Origin: Cupriavidus malaysiensis
Lineage (GTDB): Bacteria; Pseudomonadota; Gammaproteobacteria; Burkholderiales; Burkholderiaceae
Direction of reading: 5' to 3'
DNA length: 64,000 nt
NCBI RefSeq assembly: GCF_001854325.1
Contig: NZ_CP017754.1
Coordinates: 1,178,001-1,242,000, forward strand
The notes under the pieces are model-generated. The model saw only the letters and a program-made list of their open reading frames with translations. It ran no database searches and was not told where the DNA came from. Below, one piece after another: positions 41,811 to 49,648 of this stretch (positions within the stretch are counted from its first letter, which is position 1; every line of letters begins with the position of its first letter). The position numbers and the translations under genes were made by a program.

Positions 41811-41848
41811 GCGCGCCGCGCCAGGCCAACCAGATCGAAGAGGTAGCC

Positions 41849-42853
41849 ATGCACAAGAACTCCGCTTTGCAGCGGGTGGCGCGCTTCGCGCAAGGCCTTG
41901 CGGCCGCCGGTGCCCTGGTGGGCGCCATCGCGCCGCTGCCGGCGCGCGCCGATACCGCCGCGGCCGTGCCGCCGCTGGTGCGCATCGTGGTGCCGTTCTC
42001 GGCCGGAGCCAGCAACGACGTCATCGCGCGCGCGCTCGCCCCCGGCCTGGCGCGCCGCCTGGGCGCCAATGTGATCGTCGAGAACAAGCCTGGCGCGGCT
42101 GGCGCCATGGGGGCCGACTTCGTCGCCCGCGCGCCGCGCGACGGCTCCGTGCTGCTGTTGACGTCGTCGACCTTCCTGACCGCGGCGGCCACCCAGCCCA
42201 GGTCGCCCTACGACGCCATCGCCGCCTTCGCACCGGTCGCGATGGTGGGCAACGGCCCGCTGTTGCTGGCGGTGTCGGCCGCCAAGCCGTTCCACACGCC
42301 GGCCGAGTTGCTGGCCGCGGCCAAGGCGCGCCCGGGCGCCATCACCTATGGCTCGGCGGGCATCGGCTCGCTCGGCCAGATGGCGACCGAACTGCTGAGC
42401 GACGCTGCCAAGGTGCGCATGATGCATGTGCCCTACAAGGGCGCCTCCAATGCGCTGCTGGACCTGTCGGCCGGCCAGATCGACGTGATGATCGGCAACT
42501 ACAGCTCGATGGCGCCGCAGATCCGCTCAGGCAAGGTGCGCGCGCTCGCGGTGACATCGCAGCGCCCCAGTGCCGCCTTCCCCGACCTGCCCGCGCTGGG
42601 GGCCACCGTGCCGGGCTACGAGATGGACATCTGGGTCGGCGTGCTGGCACCGGCCGGCACGCCGGCGGCGCTGGTGCAGCGGCTCAATCGCGAGATCAAC
42701 GACACCGCTGCCTCGAGCGAGATGCGTGCCGTGCTCGATCCCGACGGCGCACTGCCGCAGGCGCTCAGCCCGGCGGACTTCGCTGCGCGCATGAAGCAGG
42801 AACTGGCGCAGTGGAAGCGGCTGGCGGTCGAGCACAAGATCGTGGTGGAGTAG
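41849..42853 (+). CDS. Bug/TctC family solute-binding receptor
   Basis: 334 aa. Signal peptide with core LAAAGALVGAIAPLPARA, then VRIVVPFSAGASNDVIARALAPGL, VIVENKPGAAGAMGADFVAR, ITYGSAGIGSLGQMATELL and MHVPYKGASNALLDL, all diagnostic of Bug receptors. AGAGGT precedes the start. It ends the sigma-54-controlled operon and probably delivers the substrate handled by the AtuA-like/DUF4387 pair. Transporter membrane subunits are not in this window. Confidence 0.92.
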   Translation: MHKNSALQRVARFAQGLAAAGALVGAIAPLPARADTAAAVPPLVRIVVPFSAGASNDVIARALAPGLARRLGANVIVENKPGAAGAMGADFVARAPRDGSVLLLTSSTFLTAAATQPRSPYDAIAAFAPVAMVGNGPLLLAVSAAKPFHTPAELLAAAKARPGAITYGSAGIGSLGQMATELLSDAAKVRMMHVPYKGASNALLDLSAGQIDVMIGNYSSMAPQIRSGKVRALAVTSQRPSAAFPDLPALGATVPGYEMDIWVGVLAPAGTPAALVQRLNREINDTAASSEMRAVLDPDGALPQALSPADFAARMKQELAQWKRLAVEHKIVVE

Positions 42854-42902
42854 TCGGGAGGGGGCAGGGCGCGGGTTCGCTCGCCTTTGCCGCTGGTTGT
42901 CT

Positions 42903-42941
42903 CTCCTCTCCCGCTTGCGGGAGAGGGGCCGGGGGAGAGGG
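42903..42941. repeat. Dispersed CCCTCTCCC palindromic repeat, copy b
   Basis: CTCCTCTCCC-GCTTGC-GGGAGAGGGG then CCGGGGGAGAGGG, in the space between the convergent Bug receptor and HPP genes. Confidence 0.85.
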
Positions 42942-42995
42942 CAGGCATTCGCCACAGCGACACCCCGCACGTCGCCCGCGGCAGCCATGCGGCGC

Positions 42996-44126
42996 TCAGC
43001 GTCCGGCGCCGAGCAGGCTGTCCTTGAGCAGGGCCGCCATCAGGTCCGACTGCGTCACCATGCCCACCACGATGCCGCCGGCGTCCACCACCGGCACGTG
43101 ATGCAGCCCGCCATCGCAGAACGCCTGCGCCAGTTCGATCATCGGCTGGTCGGGGCGCGCCGTGAGCACGGCCGGGGTCATGCGGTCGGCCACGCGCTGG
43201 CGCGGGCCGGCGGCGTCGCGGCCGAGCAGGTGGTCGGTGGCGCTCAGCATGCCGCGCAGGCGCCGTTGTTCGTCCACCACCGGCAGCGCCTTGATGCGAT
43301 GGCGGGCCAGCAGGTCCCAGGCGTCCTCCAGCGCCTGCCCCGGCTGCACGGCAACGACATCGCGCGACATGATGTCGGCGCAGCGCGGTTCGCCGAAGCG
43401 GCGCCGGTAGGCGTGCTGCTCGGCGGCGATCAGGATGGCTTCGAGGTCGTCTTCCTCGATGTCGAGGAACTCGCCGCGCTCGGCCAGGGCCTGGTCCAGG
43501 TCGGCGCGCGTGATGCCGGCGCGCTGCGCGGGCGGCGGGTCGGCGGTGCCGTGTCCCGGCGCCGCTTCGGGCGGGCGGTGCGGATAGCGGCGGCGGGCGA
43601 GGTTGTTGAAGACCAGCGCCAGCAACAGCAGCAGCATGGAGTTGACCAGCACCGGCATCACCACGAAGCCGAAGCCGAGCGCGCGCACCGCCGGGCCGCC
43701 GAACACCGCGGTGATGGCGACGGCGCCGCTGGGCGGGTGGATGCAGCGCAGCTGGAACATCAGCGCGATGGCCACCGCCACCGCCACGCCCGCGGCCAGG
43801 CCGGGGGCCGGAATCCATTGCGCGCAGGCCACGCCCACCAGGGCCGCCACCAGGTTGCCGCCGATGATCGACCACGGCTGCGCCAGCGGGCTCGACGGCA
43901 CCGCGAACAGCAGCACGGCGGAGGCGCCCATCGGGGCGACGAACCAGGGATTGAAGCCGGCCAGCAGATGCCGGCTGATCCACTCGGTGCAGAACAGCCC
44001 GAGCAGCGCGCCGGCGCAGGACTTGATGCGCTCGCGGCGGCTGGCCGCGATCGGCATGGGCAGGAAGGTGCGCAGCCACGCGGCGGTGCGCTGGGGGGCG
44101 AGCGGCAGGGAAGTGGAGGGCGGCAC
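42996..44126 (-). CDS. HPP-family membrane protein with two CBS domains
   Basis: 376 aa from a GTG at 44126 without a clear ribosome site; an ATG 23 codons later is possible. Residues 30-170 hold the HPP membrane domain (four helices): NPWFVAPMGASAVLLFAVPSSPLAQPW, IHPPSGAVAITAV with the name-giving HPP, and FGFVVMPVLVNSM. The C-terminal half has two CBS domains (CADIMSRDVVAVQPGQALEDA and VADRMTPAVLTARPDQPMIELA), which bind adenine nucleotides. HPP proteins are linked to nitrite transport in plants and cyanobacteria; here the role is open. A TATATCA palindrome lies 39 bp upstream. Confidence 0.88.
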   Translation of the reverse strand: MPPSTSLPLAPQRTAAWLRTFLPMPIAASRRERIKSCAGALLGLFCTEWISRHLLAGFNPWFVAPMGASAVLLFAVPSSPLAQPWSIIGGNLVAALVGVACAQWIPAPGLAAGVAVAVAIALMFQLRCIHPPSGAVAITAVFGGPAVRALGFGFVVMPVLVNSMLLLLLALVFNNLARRRYPHRPPEAAPGHGTADPPPAQRAGITRADLDQALAERGEFLDIEEDDLEAILIAAEQHAYRRRFGEPRCADIMSRDVVAVQPGQALEDAWDLLARHRIKALPVVDEQRRLRGMLSATDHLLGRDAAGPRQRVADRMTPAVLTARPDQPMIELAQAFCDGGLHHVPVVDAGGIVVGMVTQSDLMAALLKDSLLGAGR

Positions 44127-44164
44127 GGTACGGCGGGGAGGATCGGGAGAGGGCGTCGGCGAAA

Positions 44165-44183
44165 TATATCAGAAGATGATATA
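44165..44183. promoter_or_regulatory. TATATCA-N5-TGATATA palindrome upstream of the HPP gene
   Basis: Perfect 7+5+7 inverted repeat TATATCA-GAAGA-TGATATA. The same motif precedes the CLC channel gene at 51580-51598. Confidence 0.7.
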
Positions 44184-44274
44184 AGTCGCCGGCGCCCGCA
44201 CCTGCCGCGGCAGGCAGGTGCCCGCACCGCCACCCCGGCCGGCGCGCACGCGGCGCACCGGCCACACGTCAGCG

Positions 44275-46599
44275 TCAGTTGGCGCTGATGGTCAGCACCA
44301 GCGTGCTCTGCGTGCTCAGGCCGGCGGAATCGGTCGCGCTGAGGACCAGCGTGTAGGTCCCGGCCACCGGGTTCGTCCAGTTGAGCAGGATCCCCTGCCC
44401 GCTGGCGGCGAAGGTCATGCTGGGCGGCGCGCCCGAAATCCTCACCAGGATGGCGCTCGCGCCCGGGTCCGACACGCCGATCACGCCGCTCAGGGCCCGG
44501 CCCGCCACGCCGCGGATCGGCGCCGCGGAGAGCACCGGCCCGATCGGCCTGGTGGAGACCTGCACCGTCAGCACGGCGCTGCCGCTCTTGCCGGTGGTGG
44601 TGTCCTTGGCGGTCACCGTCACGCTGTACTTGCCGGCCACCGGCGAGGCCCAGGAGAGCACGCCCGCGCTGCTGATCGTCATGCCGGACGGTGCCCCGCT
44701 CAGCGCGAAGGTGACCGGATCCGATGCGCTGAACTGGACCTGGAAGCGCAGCGCGCTGCCCGGCTGGGCCGCGACCGTCGTGGCCTCCACCACGGGCGCC
44801 GGGGGCGCGGCGATGCCGATGGTGGCGGTGGCGTGGCCGGCGCTGCCGGTGACCTTGTCGGTCGCCGTCACGGTGACGGCGTAGCTGCCCGCCACCGGCT
44901 GAGGCCAGCTGATCAGGCCCGCCGCGCTGACGCTCATGCCCGCCGGCGCATTGGCCAGCGACCAGGTGACCGCGTCCGGCGCGCTCACCGCCATGGTGAA
45001 GCTCAGCGCGCTGCCGGCCGTGCCATTCACGGTCACCGGCGTGACCACCGGTGCCGGCGGCTGGGCATTCGCCGTCAACGACGTCAGCAGGCTCGACACA
45101 TTGGGCGTGCCCAGGCCCGAGGGCTGGTCATAGCCGGTGTGCGCCGCGCAGGTGGCGCAAGCGCCGTCGCTGCCCTGCGTGATGTCGCGGAAGGCCGCGG
45201 CATAGGCGCCGGCGTTGGCCCCGACGTTGCCATAGAGCAGCGTCTGCGCCAGGCCCAGCGGCGCCTTGCCGCCTTGCGCGCGCAAGGCGTTGGCGATGGC
45301 CGCGATGGCGGCCCACTGGGGCGTGGCGAGGCTGGTGCCGCCGACGCTGTACCAGCTGGCGGTCGACCCTCCCGGCGGGATGACCGCCACGTACTGCCCG
45401 GTGTAGGGGTCGGCGTTGAACGCGACGTCGGCGACCGAGCGCATCGACAGCGAGCCGACGCCGGGCACGGCCGGCGTCTGGTACGACGGCACCGTCGTGT
45501 ACTGGCTGATGCCGCCGCCGGTGCCGCTCCAGACCGACTCCGTGCGGGTGCTGCCGTTCAGCACCAGGTGCGTGCCGCCGACGCCGAGCACGTTCTTCGA
45601 GACGGATGGCCACTCCACGCCGGTGCCGCTGTCGCCGGTCGCCGCCATGTAGGTCATGTTGGTGCGCGTGAAGGCCGAGTCGACCGAACTGGTCCAGCTG
45701 CCTTCGGCGGCGCCGAAGCTCATCGAGATCACGCCCGGGCCCATGGCGTTGGCCAGGTTGATGGCGCCCAGCAGGCTGGCGGTGGAGGCGTTCGAGGCCT
45801 GGATCAGGATGATGCGGGCGAGCGGGGCGGTGGCATGGACCCACTGCACGTCGAGCGCGATCTCGGTGGCCCAGCCGGAATCGTAGGGCGGAGCGATCGA
45901 GGTCATGGCGCCGGAGCTGGTGGCATTGACCACCGAGAACTGGCACCCCCCGGTGCTCGCCGCCGGCAGCGGCAGGGTGGCGCCCGGCGCGATCGCGGTG
46001 GTGGTGCAGCCGGGCAGGCCGAATTTCTGGCTGAAGGCGGCGAGCTCGGCGGCGATATTGGGATCGCTCATGGCGTCGACGATGTAGACCGTCTGTCCGG
46101 CCCCCATCTGCGCGGCCACGCTCGCGCTCAGGCCGGTCCACGAGGCCGGCAGCGCGGGCAGGCCGTAACCCGCGCGGATCTGTGCCGGCGTGTAGGTCGT
46201 GACCGTGGTCGAGCCGCTCGCCGCCGGGGCCGCTGCCAACGGGTTGGCGGCCAGCGCCTGGGGCGTGAGCCGGGTGGTGGACGTGGCCGCCAGGGCCGCC
46301 GGGACGGCCTGCGTCGCGGCCGGCTGCAGCGCGGAAGCGGACGGGGCCAGGCTGTCGAGGTCGGCGGGCGCGGCCAGCACCACCGGCGCAAGCGAGAAGT
46401 GCGGCGTCAGCGCCGCGCTGGCGACGTCGGCCGCAAGCGGCGTCAGGGTGATGCTGGTCGACGTGGCGGGGGCCGCGGCATTGCCCGAGCCGTCGGTGCT
46501 GCCGCCGCAGGCGGACAGCAGCGCAGGCAGCAGCAGCGGCACCAGGGCGGATATCGGAGCCGGCAGCAGCGGGCGCTTCGGCAGGGCGGGGCGCTTCAT
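44275..46599 (-). CDS. Sedolisin (S53) serine peptidase lipoprotein with C-terminal Ig-like repeats
   Basis: 774 aa from ATG 46599 (GGGAG upstream). Signal peptide with lipobox LLSAC (Cys31). The sedolisin domain has Glu246 and Asp250 in ATEIALDVQW, Asp323 in AATGDSGTG and nucleophile Ser423 in GGTSLATPQWA, the S53 Glu-Asp-Asp-Ser set; the calcium loop DITQGSDGACATC follows. The last 220 residues are three or four putative Ig (He_PIG-type) modules, each with a phrase like PAGMSVSAAGLISWPQPVAGSY. The N-terminal pro-domain is short compared with typical sedolisins (about 100 residues). Acid-active extracellular proteolysis is expected. Confidence 0.9.
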   Translation of the reverse strand: MKRPALPKRPLLPAPISALVPLLLPALLSACGGSTDGSGNAAAPATSTSITLTPLAADVASAALTPHFSLAPVVLAAPADLDSLAPSASALQPAATQAVPAALAATSTTRLTPQALAANPLAAAPAASGSTTVTTYTPAQIRAGYGLPALPASWTGLSASVAAQMGAGQTVYIVDAMSDPNIAAELAAFSQKFGLPGCTTTAIAPGATLPLPAASTGGCQFSVVNATSSGAMTSIAPPYDSGWATEIALDVQWVHATAPLARIILIQASNASTASLLGAINLANAMGPGVISMSFGAAEGSWTSSVDSAFTRTNMTYMAATGDSGTGVEWPSVSKNVLGVGGTHLVLNGSTRTESVWSGTGGGISQYTTVPSYQTPAVPGVGSLSMRSVADVAFNADPYTGQYVAVIPPGGSTASWYSVGGTSLATPQWAAIAAIANALRAQGGKAPLGLAQTLLYGNVGANAGAYAAAFRDITQGSDGACATCAAHTGYDQPSGLGTPNVSSLLTSLTANAQPPAPVVTPVTVNGTAGSALSFTMAVSAPDAVTWSLANAPAGMSVSAAGLISWPQPVAGSYAVTVTATDKVTGSAGHATATIGIAAPPAPVVEATTVAAQPGSALRFQVQFSASDPVTFALSGAPSGMTISSAGVLSWASPVAGKYSVTVTAKDTTTGKSGSAVLTVQVSTRPIGPVLSAAPIRGVAGRALSGVIGVSDPGASAILVRISGAPPSMTFAASGQGILLNWTNPVAGTYTLVLSATDSAGLSTQSTLVLTISAN

Positions 46600-47006
46600 G
46601 GGCGGACTCCCGCGGGCGGTTGCACCGGAATCACCAGCACCGGCGGCGCGGCATCGGAAGCGGCATGCGCGGGCGCGCGGCGGACCCAGCCGCCCGCACA
46701 TTGCTGCACCTCGGGGTAGTAGCCTTCCGGCGCCTGGCACCAGAGCTGCTGGGCGGCGGGCGCCTGGGCCTGCACCGCCGGCGGCGGCGCGTCGGCCGCG
46801 CAGCCTCCGGCGAGGGCCGCCGCGGCGAGCGCGCTGCCGCCGGCGACGACCGTCTGGCGCCAGCCGAGCCGGGCCAGCGAATGGCTTGCGCTGGTGCCGC
46901 TGGCGTCGGGCGCCGGCGTGGTGGCGGGGGAGTGAACCGTGTCGGGGGCGGGAATCGCCTGTTCCGGGGCGGGCGCGATGCCCGCGTCAATCTGGCTGTG
47001 CCTCAT
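46596..47006 (-). CDS. Small membrane-anchored protein coupled to the sedolisin gene
   Basis: 136 aa. Its end overlaps the sedolisin start by 4 bases (ATGA). A Pro/Thr-rich N-terminus precedes one hydrophobic segment (VVAGGSALAAAALAGGC); the Cys is not in a perfect lipobox. The rest has WCQAPEGYYPEVQQCAGGW, with two cysteines that could form a disulfide outside the cell. No family recognised. The coupling suggests that it helps secrete, anchor or inhibit the peptidase. Confidence 0.65.
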   Translation of the reverse strand: MRHSQIDAGIAPAPEQAIPAPDTVHSPATTPAPDASGTSASHSLARLGWRQTVVAGGSALAAAALAGGCAADAPPPAVQAQAPAAQQLWCQAPEGYYPEVQQCAGGWVRRAPAHAASDAAPPVLVIPVQPPAGVRP

Positions 47007-47366
47007 GGTGTCTCACCGGGTTTGCCATCGAGGTCGATGGCTGGGTCGGCGCGGCACCGGCCGTCCGCAGCGGACGGCTGCCGGTGTCGTGCGCGGGGAA
47101 GATGGCGTGCAGGAAAGCGGGTGCTGCGCAGGTGGCGGGCAATGTGTGGCACCGCCAGGCACGGGATGGCCGGACTCGCATGCAAAACAGGCGTCGCGCG
47201 GCATGTGGATTCCTCGTGGTGGTGTGGCCCTGGCGCACGCTAGGGATATCGGCGGGCGGGGCAGGGTCTGTAGGCCTGCGTGCTGGATCGCACCGAGGGC
47301 TTCGCTGGGCGTTCGTGAGCCGGATCACACCGAGGGCTTCGCTGGATGTGGCACCTTGCTGAACCA

Positions 47367-47401
47367 CCCCTCTCCCCCGCCCTCTCCGTGCGGGGAGAGG
47401 G
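47367..47401. repeat. Dispersed CCCTCTCCC repeat, copy c (inverted, diverged)
   Basis: CCCTCTCCGTGCGGGGAGAGGG preceded by CCCCTCTCCCCCG, the reverse orientation of the element at 47489. Confidence 0.75.
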
Positions 47402-47488
47402 AGCCAAGACCTCGTGCTTGGCCGGCGGTGTTGGCGCATCGTTTTGGCTCTATTCAGCGCGAGGGGATTCGCACCGCGCCGGTCTGCT

Positions 47489-47527
47489 CCCCTCTCCCGC
47501 TTGCGGGAGAGGGGCCGGGGGAGAGGG
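47489..47527. repeat. Dispersed CCCTCTCCC repeat, copy d
   Basis: CCCCTCTCCC-GCTTGC-GGGAGAGGGG then CCGGGGGAGAGGG, almost identical to the copy at 42903; it sits just after the end of the M48 gene. Confidence 0.85.
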
Positions 47528-47582
47528 CAGGCGCTGGCCGACCGCGGCGGCTTCCGCTATCGAATTCCGCCGCAGACTTCCG

Positions 47583-49241
47583 CTACTTCTTCGTCAACCG
47601 GTCCACCAGGCTCTTGGCTTTCTGCTCGTTGCGCCGCTCCTGCTCGGCCTTTTCCGCCGGCGTGAGCGCGGCGGTGTTGCAGCCGTTGGCGTAGGTGGGG
47701 AAGCGGCTGGCGCATTGCGCGGCCAGTTGCTTGGCGCGGTTCCAGTCGCCGGCCTGGCCGTAGAAGCGGATCGCATCGGGCCAGGCGGCCGGCGCGTCGT
47801 TGAAGTAGGTGAAGCCCTGGTCCATCACCGTCTGCGCCGCGCGGCCCTGGCCGGAGCCGAGCAGGCCGTTGGCGCGTGTCACGTAGACGGTCCAGGCGCG
47901 GTCCGGCTCGGATTGCAGGTTGCGGTCGAGCACCATGGCGGCGCGCTGCATCTGCATGCCGTTGCCGCCCGGGCCGATCTCGGCCAGGCTCAGCGTCAGC
48001 AGCGGCAGCGCCTGGCGTGCGGTCGGGCCCGAGGCGGCGTCCAGCGCCAGCTTGCGCGCGCGGACGAAATCCTGGGCCTGCAGCGCGCCCTGGGCATCGG
48101 CCGCGAGCTGGTAGTTCTTCAGCGTGGCGGCGCTGCGCTTCTGCGCCAGGGCGCGCGTCCACGGCTCCACGCTCGGGCGCGGGCGCGGCCTGCCGGCCAT
48201 CAGCGGCATTACCTGCGCGGTCAGCGAGTCGAGGCGCGCGCTGGTCGACGGGTGCGACTCGGTGAACTGGCCCCACAGGTCGCGCACGCCGCTGTCCACG
48301 CTCTGGAACAGGCCGGCGGTGCCCGATTCGAGCGAGGCCTGCATCTCGCGCATGGCGTGGTTGACGGCGTCGTTGCCCTGCGCGGCGCTCTTCTTGCGCG
48401 CGTTGTCGGCGGCGGCCAGCTTGACCTGCTCCAGCACGCGCTGCTTCTGCGCCTCGCGGCGCGCCGCATTCTGCTGCTCCCAGGTGTCCTGGCGCTCCAG
48501 GAAAGCCTTGAAGCCCTGCGTGAAGGAGTAGCCCAGGCGCAGGCTGACGGTGGCGCCGAAGCGGTCGGCGTTCTCCTCCTGCTGGCGGCCCCAGGCCGGC
48601 ACCAGCACGCCCTTGCCGAGCAGGTAGGAGGCCACCATGCTGTCGCCGATGCCCCAGCCGGTGGCATTGCCGGCCTTCTGCGCCAGCACCATGCCGACCG
48701 AGGCCCACAGCGCCATCTTGTCTGCGGTGTTGCTCGCGCCCTCGAGCTGGTGGTAGTCGAGATAGACGTGGCCGTACTCGTGCGACAGGATGGCCACGAT
48801 CTCGTCTTCCGACTCGGCCGACGACAGCCAGCCGAGCGAGAGGTAGATGTTGCCGGCGCCGGTGCAGTAGGCTTCGAGGTCGTTGGAGGCGGTGATATAG
48901 ACCGCGCCCGGCCAGTTCGGCACGCCGGCGGCGGTCTTGACCTTGGCCAGCAGGCCGTTGAGGTAGGCCTGCATCTCGGGCATCTCGACCAGGCCATTGC
49001 CGCGCGCGCGCTGGTTGCGCACGTCCTGCGCGGCATCGGGCCAGGTGCGGCCGGTGGGCACCGGCGGCAGCTCGCCGGTGGTGACGACGAAGCTGTCGCC
49101 GCCCGGCAGCGTGGCGCAGGCGCTGGCCAGCAGTGCCGCGGCAGCCGCCAGCGCGGTGGCGCGCAGCAGGCGCGTCCAGCCCCTCATGCGTGCCATGCGC
49201 GCCATGCGGCCATGGCGCGCCAGGTTCTTGCCGGCTCGCAT
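47583..49241 (-). CDS. M48-family zinc metalloprotease lipoprotein
   Basis: 552 aa from ATG 49241; several further in-frame ATGs follow and none has a strong ribosome site. Lipoprotein signal ends LLASAC. The zinc site is HEYGH in ILSHEYGHVYLDYHQLEG with the third ligand in EENADRFGATVSLRLGY; GAGNIYLSLGWLSSAESEDE is also typical of M48. The C-terminal 200 residues are helical and TPR-like, as in BepA/YfgC. It would act at the periplasmic face of the outer membrane. Last gene of a three-gene run with the SH3-like and CHASE2 genes, with tight spacing (4 bp). Confidence 0.88.
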   Translation of the reverse strand: MRAGKNLARHGRMARMARMRGWTRLLRATALAAAAALLASACATLPGGDSFVVTTGELPPVPTGRTWPDAAQDVRNQRARGNGLVEMPEMQAYLNGLLAKVKTAAGVPNWPGAVYITASNDLEAYCTGAGNIYLSLGWLSSAESEDEIVAILSHEYGHVYLDYHQLEGASNTADKMALWASVGMVLAQKAGNATGWGIGDSMVASYLLGKGVLVPAWGRQQEENADRFGATVSLRLGYSFTQGFKAFLERQDTWEQQNAARREAQKQRVLEQVKLAAADNARKKSAAQGNDAVNHAMREMQASLESGTAGLFQSVDSGVRDLWGQFTESHPSTSARLDSLTAQVMPLMAGRPRPRPSVEPWTRALAQKRSAATLKNYQLAADAQGALQAQDFVRARKLALDAASGPTARQALPLLTLSLAEIGPGGNGMQMQRAAMVLDRNLQSEPDRAWTVYVTRANGLLGSGQGRAAQTVMDQGFTYFNDAPAAWPDAIRFYGQAGDWNRAKQLAAQCASRFPTYANGCNTAALTPAEKAEQERRNEQKAKSLVDRLTKK

Positions 49242-49245
49242 GGGC

Positions 49246-49644
49246 TCAGCGGCAAGCGTTCTCGCCGGCACCCGGGGTGGAGCCGGTGGGGCTGTTATTG
49301 GTCTTGCCCTGGGTCACGGTGGCGTCGCAGGCCGCCTTGGCGGCGCGCGCCACGCGCACGGTCATGCCGTCGACCCAGTAGTCGCGGCCGCCCACGCGCA
49401 CGCGGTAGAAGTCGTCCTTGGCCTCCAGGATGGCCCAGGGCAGGTTGTCGGCGGCCACCGTCTGTGCGGCGTTGGCATCGCCCGGATGCGCATACAGCGG
49501 CAGCGGCTTCTGCACGGCGGCGGTGACCTGGCCCAGGGTGGCCGGCGTGGCGGCCTGCGCGGCCTGCATGGCGGTGGCGGACAGGCCGGCCAGCAGCGAC
49601 AGCGAGGCGGCGGCAAGCGTTTGGCGGAGGGCAAAGCGGCGCAT
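49246..49644 (-). CDS. Secreted SH3-like small protein
   Basis: 132 aa. Signal peptide MRRFALRQTLAAASLSLLAG, cleaved near MQAAQA. The mature part, KPLPLYAHPGDANAAQTVAADNLPWAILEAKDDFYRV then DYWVDGMTVRVAR (split here at the conserved Arg/Gly turn), has the strand pattern of a bacterial SH3 domain; such domains bind cell-wall or protein ligands. It sits between the CHASE2 gene (4 bp) and the M48 gene (4 bp). Confidence 0.7.
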   Translation of the reverse strand: MRRFALRQTLAAASLSLLAGLSATAMQAAQAATPATLGQVTAAVQKPLPLYAHPGDANAAQTVAADNLPWAILEAKDDFYRVRVGGRDYWVDGMTVRVARAAKAACDATVTQGKTNNSPTGSTPGAGENACR

Positions 49645-49648
49645 GGTT

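Larger units (their letters stand above)
47007..47582. other. Repeat-rich intergenic region
   Basis: About 575 bp with no convincing gene. It holds a direct repeat of about 24 bp (47285-47308 and 47322-47345, differing at one base), an inverted diverged CCCTCTCCC element at 47367-47401 and a standard copy at 47489-47527. Confidence 0.7.
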
